From Aplidium turbinatum (Eukaryota > Chordata > Ascidiacea > Aplousobranchia > Polyclinidae), in NCBI GenBank assembly GCA_918807975.1, contig OU964921.1, positions 6,605,498 through 6,669,497 of the forward strand: a DNA stretch of 64,000 nucleotides. Reading direction: 5' to 3'. Below are positions 61,080 to 64,000 of the stretch, in pieces. A program made the translations under genes and the position numbers. Numbering within the stretch: position 1 is the first letter of the stretch; each line of letters starts with the position of its first letter. The notes beneath the pieces are model-generated. The model made no database searches. It saw nothing but the letters and a program-made list of their open reading frames with translations, and was not told the DNA's origin.

Positions 61080-62315
61080 TCAGTTAGATTTTTGTGACGC
61101 ATGTCTGTAATTCACGTGTAGTTCAGGCTTGACGTCACAAACGAGCTCTAGAATTCGACTGATGACCTGTTCCTTGTTTTGGTTGGTTTGTTGCTCCAAA
61201 GTGCGAATTACATCGGCTTGGTGCTGATCCATGCGGTTTTTAACATCATCTCGGGAACCAAGAATCTAAAATTGTTGTCAAAAATGTCAATAACTCAAGT
61301 GCAATTGATTAAACTGCGGATACCACTTCAATTTTCAACATCTTGGAAGCAGATTTTGATTGGAAAAATGCGGAGGATGTTGACACAGTAGTATGCTAAG
61401 CACACAGTGGCAGAACACAAATTCTTGTTTTGCCTTTCTATATACACATTTATTTCCCAGCAACTATTTAAAGGGCGGGGAAACCCAAATTCACTTTTTG
61501 CGAGTTTTTTGTTTCAGCGTGATGTCATTGTGTACAACATGCGTTTTAGCAAAAAAAAAATCCAAATTTTGTTTCCCTCGTCTCGCTAAGGCCGCTTTTG
61601 TTTGATACCCGTTTGCGAGGTCTCGCGCGCATCAAGCTGTGATTCTGTTCGCTGTGACGTCACAAGGTACACATAGTTGTGGCCAAAACTTTAAGACCAG
61701 ACTTGATTTATGACGATTTTTGCATTACTTCAAAATACTGCATCATATATTGTTTCAGTTGCATCATCTTTATGCATCATCTTATATCTGATGCAGTATT
61801 TTGAAGTAATGCAAAAATCGTCATAAATCAAGTCTGGTCTGAAACTTTTGGTCACAACTATATGTACCTTGTGACGTCACAGCGAACAGAATCACAGCTT
61901 GATGCGCAACGAGACCTCGCAAACGGGTATCAAACAAAAGCGGCCCTAGCGAGACGAGGGCAACAAAATTTGGATTTTTTTATTGCTAAAACGCATGTTG
62001 TACACAATGACATCACGCTGAAACAAAAAACTCGCAAAGTTAATTTGGGTTTCCCCGCCCTTATTTCACGCACTTCATACATTCTAAACATTTTTCACAT
62101 GACAACTTTTATGCTATGTATTATTATTGTATTATTCATAACAAAATGTACTGTACATACACTATAATAACTCTTTCTTGATAGCATGAAAAATTTACAA
62201 TACAAATCACATACAACTTGCTCTCGCTGTTTGTAGCTGGCTTCGGTTTGGGCGCGAAACTTTTCAATTTCACCTTTAGCCTCTTCTTTGGCTGCTTTCA
62301 ACCGCTTAGCTTTTT
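61080..62315 (-). CDS. ATP6V1G: V-type proton ATPase subunit G, exons 2 and 3
   Basis: Peripheral-stalk subunit of the V1 sector of the vacuolar proton pump. Exon 62215-62315 reads EKAKRLKAAKEEAKGEIEKF then RAQTEASYKQREQV; exon 61080-61265 reads ILGSRDDVKNRMDQHQADVI, ending VCDVKPELHVNYRHASQKSN and TGA at 61080-61082. The intron 61266-62214 is GT-AG and the join is in phase 0. The pattern, including LGSR and the closing V-C-D-x-x-P-E-x-H-x-N-Y-R, matches animal subunit G (about 118 residues). The N-terminal exon (GIQQLLQAEK-type) was not found up to base 64000 and must lie upstream. The intron is mostly filled by a foldback element. Confidence 0.93.
61471..62062. mobile_element. 592-bp foldback DNA element in the V-ATPase G intron
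   Basis: AAGGGCGGGGAAACCCAAAT at the left is mirrored by TTTGGGTTTCCCCGCCCTT at the right. The arms (about 270 bases each) remain well matched to the centre near 61765, including TGACGTCACAAGGTACA and TTTATGACGATTTTTGCATT blocks. ATTT or TTTA flanks both ends. Essentially the whole element is terminal inverted repeat. Confidence 0.88.
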
Positions 62316-62319
62316 CTGC

Positions 62320-63118
62320 AAACAAATATCAACCAAAGCTAGTAAAACAAAAACAAGAGATGTTTTCGAATATAAAATTCAACAAATATTAAAACTGCCA
62401 TTACGGTACACTTACAGTCTTACACTACCGTACTGATCACAAATCTCAAACTGCCACTCATTTTTTAAGACAGATACAATTTCGAATCCAATTAAATAAG
62501 TACGGTAACAATACTTTGAATTTGGTAACTGTGATTAACCAGATTTGTAGGTAGCCTAGTGCATTCAGTTGGTACAGCTTCTGAAATAGTACAACTGCAT
62601 ACATTCCAGAACTTGAGCTGGAAACGGAGCCCCGAAACTTTGCATTTTCAAAAGGAGCTGAAGCCGAAGATGTATGTTAAATTCAGATGGAGCTGGAGCC
62701 AGTTGTTTGATAGACAGCTCCAGCTCGAATTAATTTCATGAGGTGCTATTGCTATTGGCTGATTTAACAGCAACCCATCACAAAATTGATAATTGTTGGC
62801 TGGTATTTTAATTATTGGATAATTGTTATGCCTTTGCTATTTCTATTTGGGTGATTACTCTTATAAGAATACTCTTATTATAAATCGGGTTTTCTATACT
62901 AGTAATAGCATTTTCAGCTAGATCATGTAAAAACAAAAATTTGAAAAATACTGAAATAAACAAATAAAGCAAACTCCAATATTATCAACACGCATAAAAA
63001 TTCGATTTTAAATAGATGGTTACATAATATTAAAATCAAAAGCTGCAAGCCTAAATCTTAAACTGGTGTTCTGACACCACTTTGAACAATATATATACTG
63101 GTACAAAATTCAAGAAAT
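62320..63118. other. No supported feature
   Basis: AT-rich sequence upstream of V-ATPase G exon 2, presumably its first intron. A pair of related AGCTGGAGC/GAAGCTGTACC-like words near 62570-62735 is not convincing. Confidence 0.4.
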
Positions 63119-63318
63119 CGTCCCGTTAGCTCAGTGGTTATGCGCCCGGCTCAAGATCACGCCGTGCTGGTTCGACTCTCGGGGTGTGCGCTTGAGCAAC
63201 GCATTTCAGGACTGCTCTCCGTTTAGCGGCACATAGTGAATGGTATAATTCCCCGGAAACAACACTTCACTCTGTCAATCTTGGTAACCGGCCCTGTGTC
63301 AAGAGCCTCAGTCTACAA
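63119..63318 (+). mobile_element. SINE-A, cut by a hAT element
   Basis: Starts CGTCCCGTTAGCTCAGTGGT with a B box GCTGGTTCGACTCTCGG. The body runs to AAGAGCCTC and then meets the hAT end at 63319. The expected tail is not in the window. Confidence 0.85.
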
Positions 63319-64000
63319 CAGGGGTTCTTGAACTTTTTTAACGCGGACCCCATAAAAAAAATTGGTTTGCTTGGACCCCCTTGGCCTGTATGGCCTAGTA
63401 CGAGAAACTTTTTTGATCAGCATGAATTGGACATAACGCAATCAAAGTAAAATGAATTAGCAACAAAATTTATTTCTATTTGAATAAGGAACTTCTGATT
63501 TTAGGGTGAAACAGGCTGTCAAGGGCTTGGAGAGTAGTAATAGCAACTATATTTGATTTGAGGTACCAAAATTTATGTTTTATTAAACATGAAATTGTGG
63601 CTTCGTCTTTGATAGGGCAACACGCATGTCATCCTTAGCATCCAACCAGTTTCAGCTCTTTGTTTTGATAGTTACCAAAGATGAAAATCCTAACTCACAT
63701 AAATATGTAGTCATAAAAGGGATTATAGCAGCCATGGCTCTCTTTACCAAAAGAGGATATGCACATACGCGCCCCGTAAATTTATGGTTGAGGGGCAACA
63801 AAAAAAGCTAATACAATTGGTGTTTCAAAGAAAAAATACTTTGCGAAAGAGATTTAGATCATTTAAACGGACTTAAATAATGCCGAAAGCGAAAAACAGC
63901 CTACGTTGTTCTTGCCCGCAAAACAGCAGCTGATCGCATGGCTTTCTCTGGAACGTGAATTACTACTGAGATGTGCACGCTCGTCGTGTGAGCGTCTGGG
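63319..64000 (+). mobile_element. hAT element, left part
   Basis: CAGGGGTTCTTGAACTTTTT is a Charlie-type hAT end, followed by GGACCCC and TTGGACCCCC words. The right end lies beyond the window. A frame at 63626-63811 gives LASNQFQLFVLIVTKDENPN, probably a transposase or captured fragment; not assigned. Confidence 0.65.

Overview
This is an animal genomic window: AT-rich, intron-bearing genes separated by dense, nested transposon debris. Short phase-consistent introns, tRNA-derived SINEs, many hAT elements and Penelope-like elements suggest a marine invertebrate. An ascidian tunicate would fit, but that is inference and nothing here is diagnostic.

Host genes. (1) Bases 3-239 (+) hold the end of an unrecognised gene. 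(2) Bases 1016-8523 (-) hold eight or nine 3' exons of a coiled-coil protein that I do not recognise. (3) Bases 18231-34796 (-) hold a complete ZER1 gene, the CUL2 E3-ligase substrate receptor: 23 coding exons, all phases agree, 834 codons plus stop. (4) Bases 56756-58895 (+) hold phosphopantothenoylcysteine decarboxylase (PPCDC, coenzyme A synthesis), apparently with an 11-nt microexon. (5) Bases 61080-62315 (-) hold the last two exons of V-ATPase subunit G; its first exon lies beyond the window. These look like unrelated housekeeping genes. The first two converge, and so do the last two.

Transposons fill the rest. At least nine elements have hAT-type ends (CAG...CTG) and 8-bp target-site duplications (TSDs) readable at both sides or nearly so, including five of about 0.8 kb. 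One 8.3-kb hAT-like element (38241-46519) carries two inverted arrays of a ~204-bp repeat, 13 units in one and 6 in the other, like a foldback element. A second large hAT-like element (47994-53320) carries a head-to-head pair of 5'-truncated Penelope-like elements forming a nearly perfect 2.27-kb palindrome. A 3.2-kb LINE with a single in-frame stop in its EN-RT ORF sits inside another hAT-like element (8601-12696), whose LINE-free relative is at 44516-45653.

Small elements include two tRNA-derived SINE families, a ~85-bp foldback family repeated through and beside ZER1, a ~190-bp MITE with 8-bp TSDs, and three terminal-inverted-repeat elements with tRNA-like cores. One of these is inserted at the same SINE position twice, in opposite orientations. 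No CRISPR array, rRNA gene, convincing functional tRNA gene, or LTR/retroviral element was seen.
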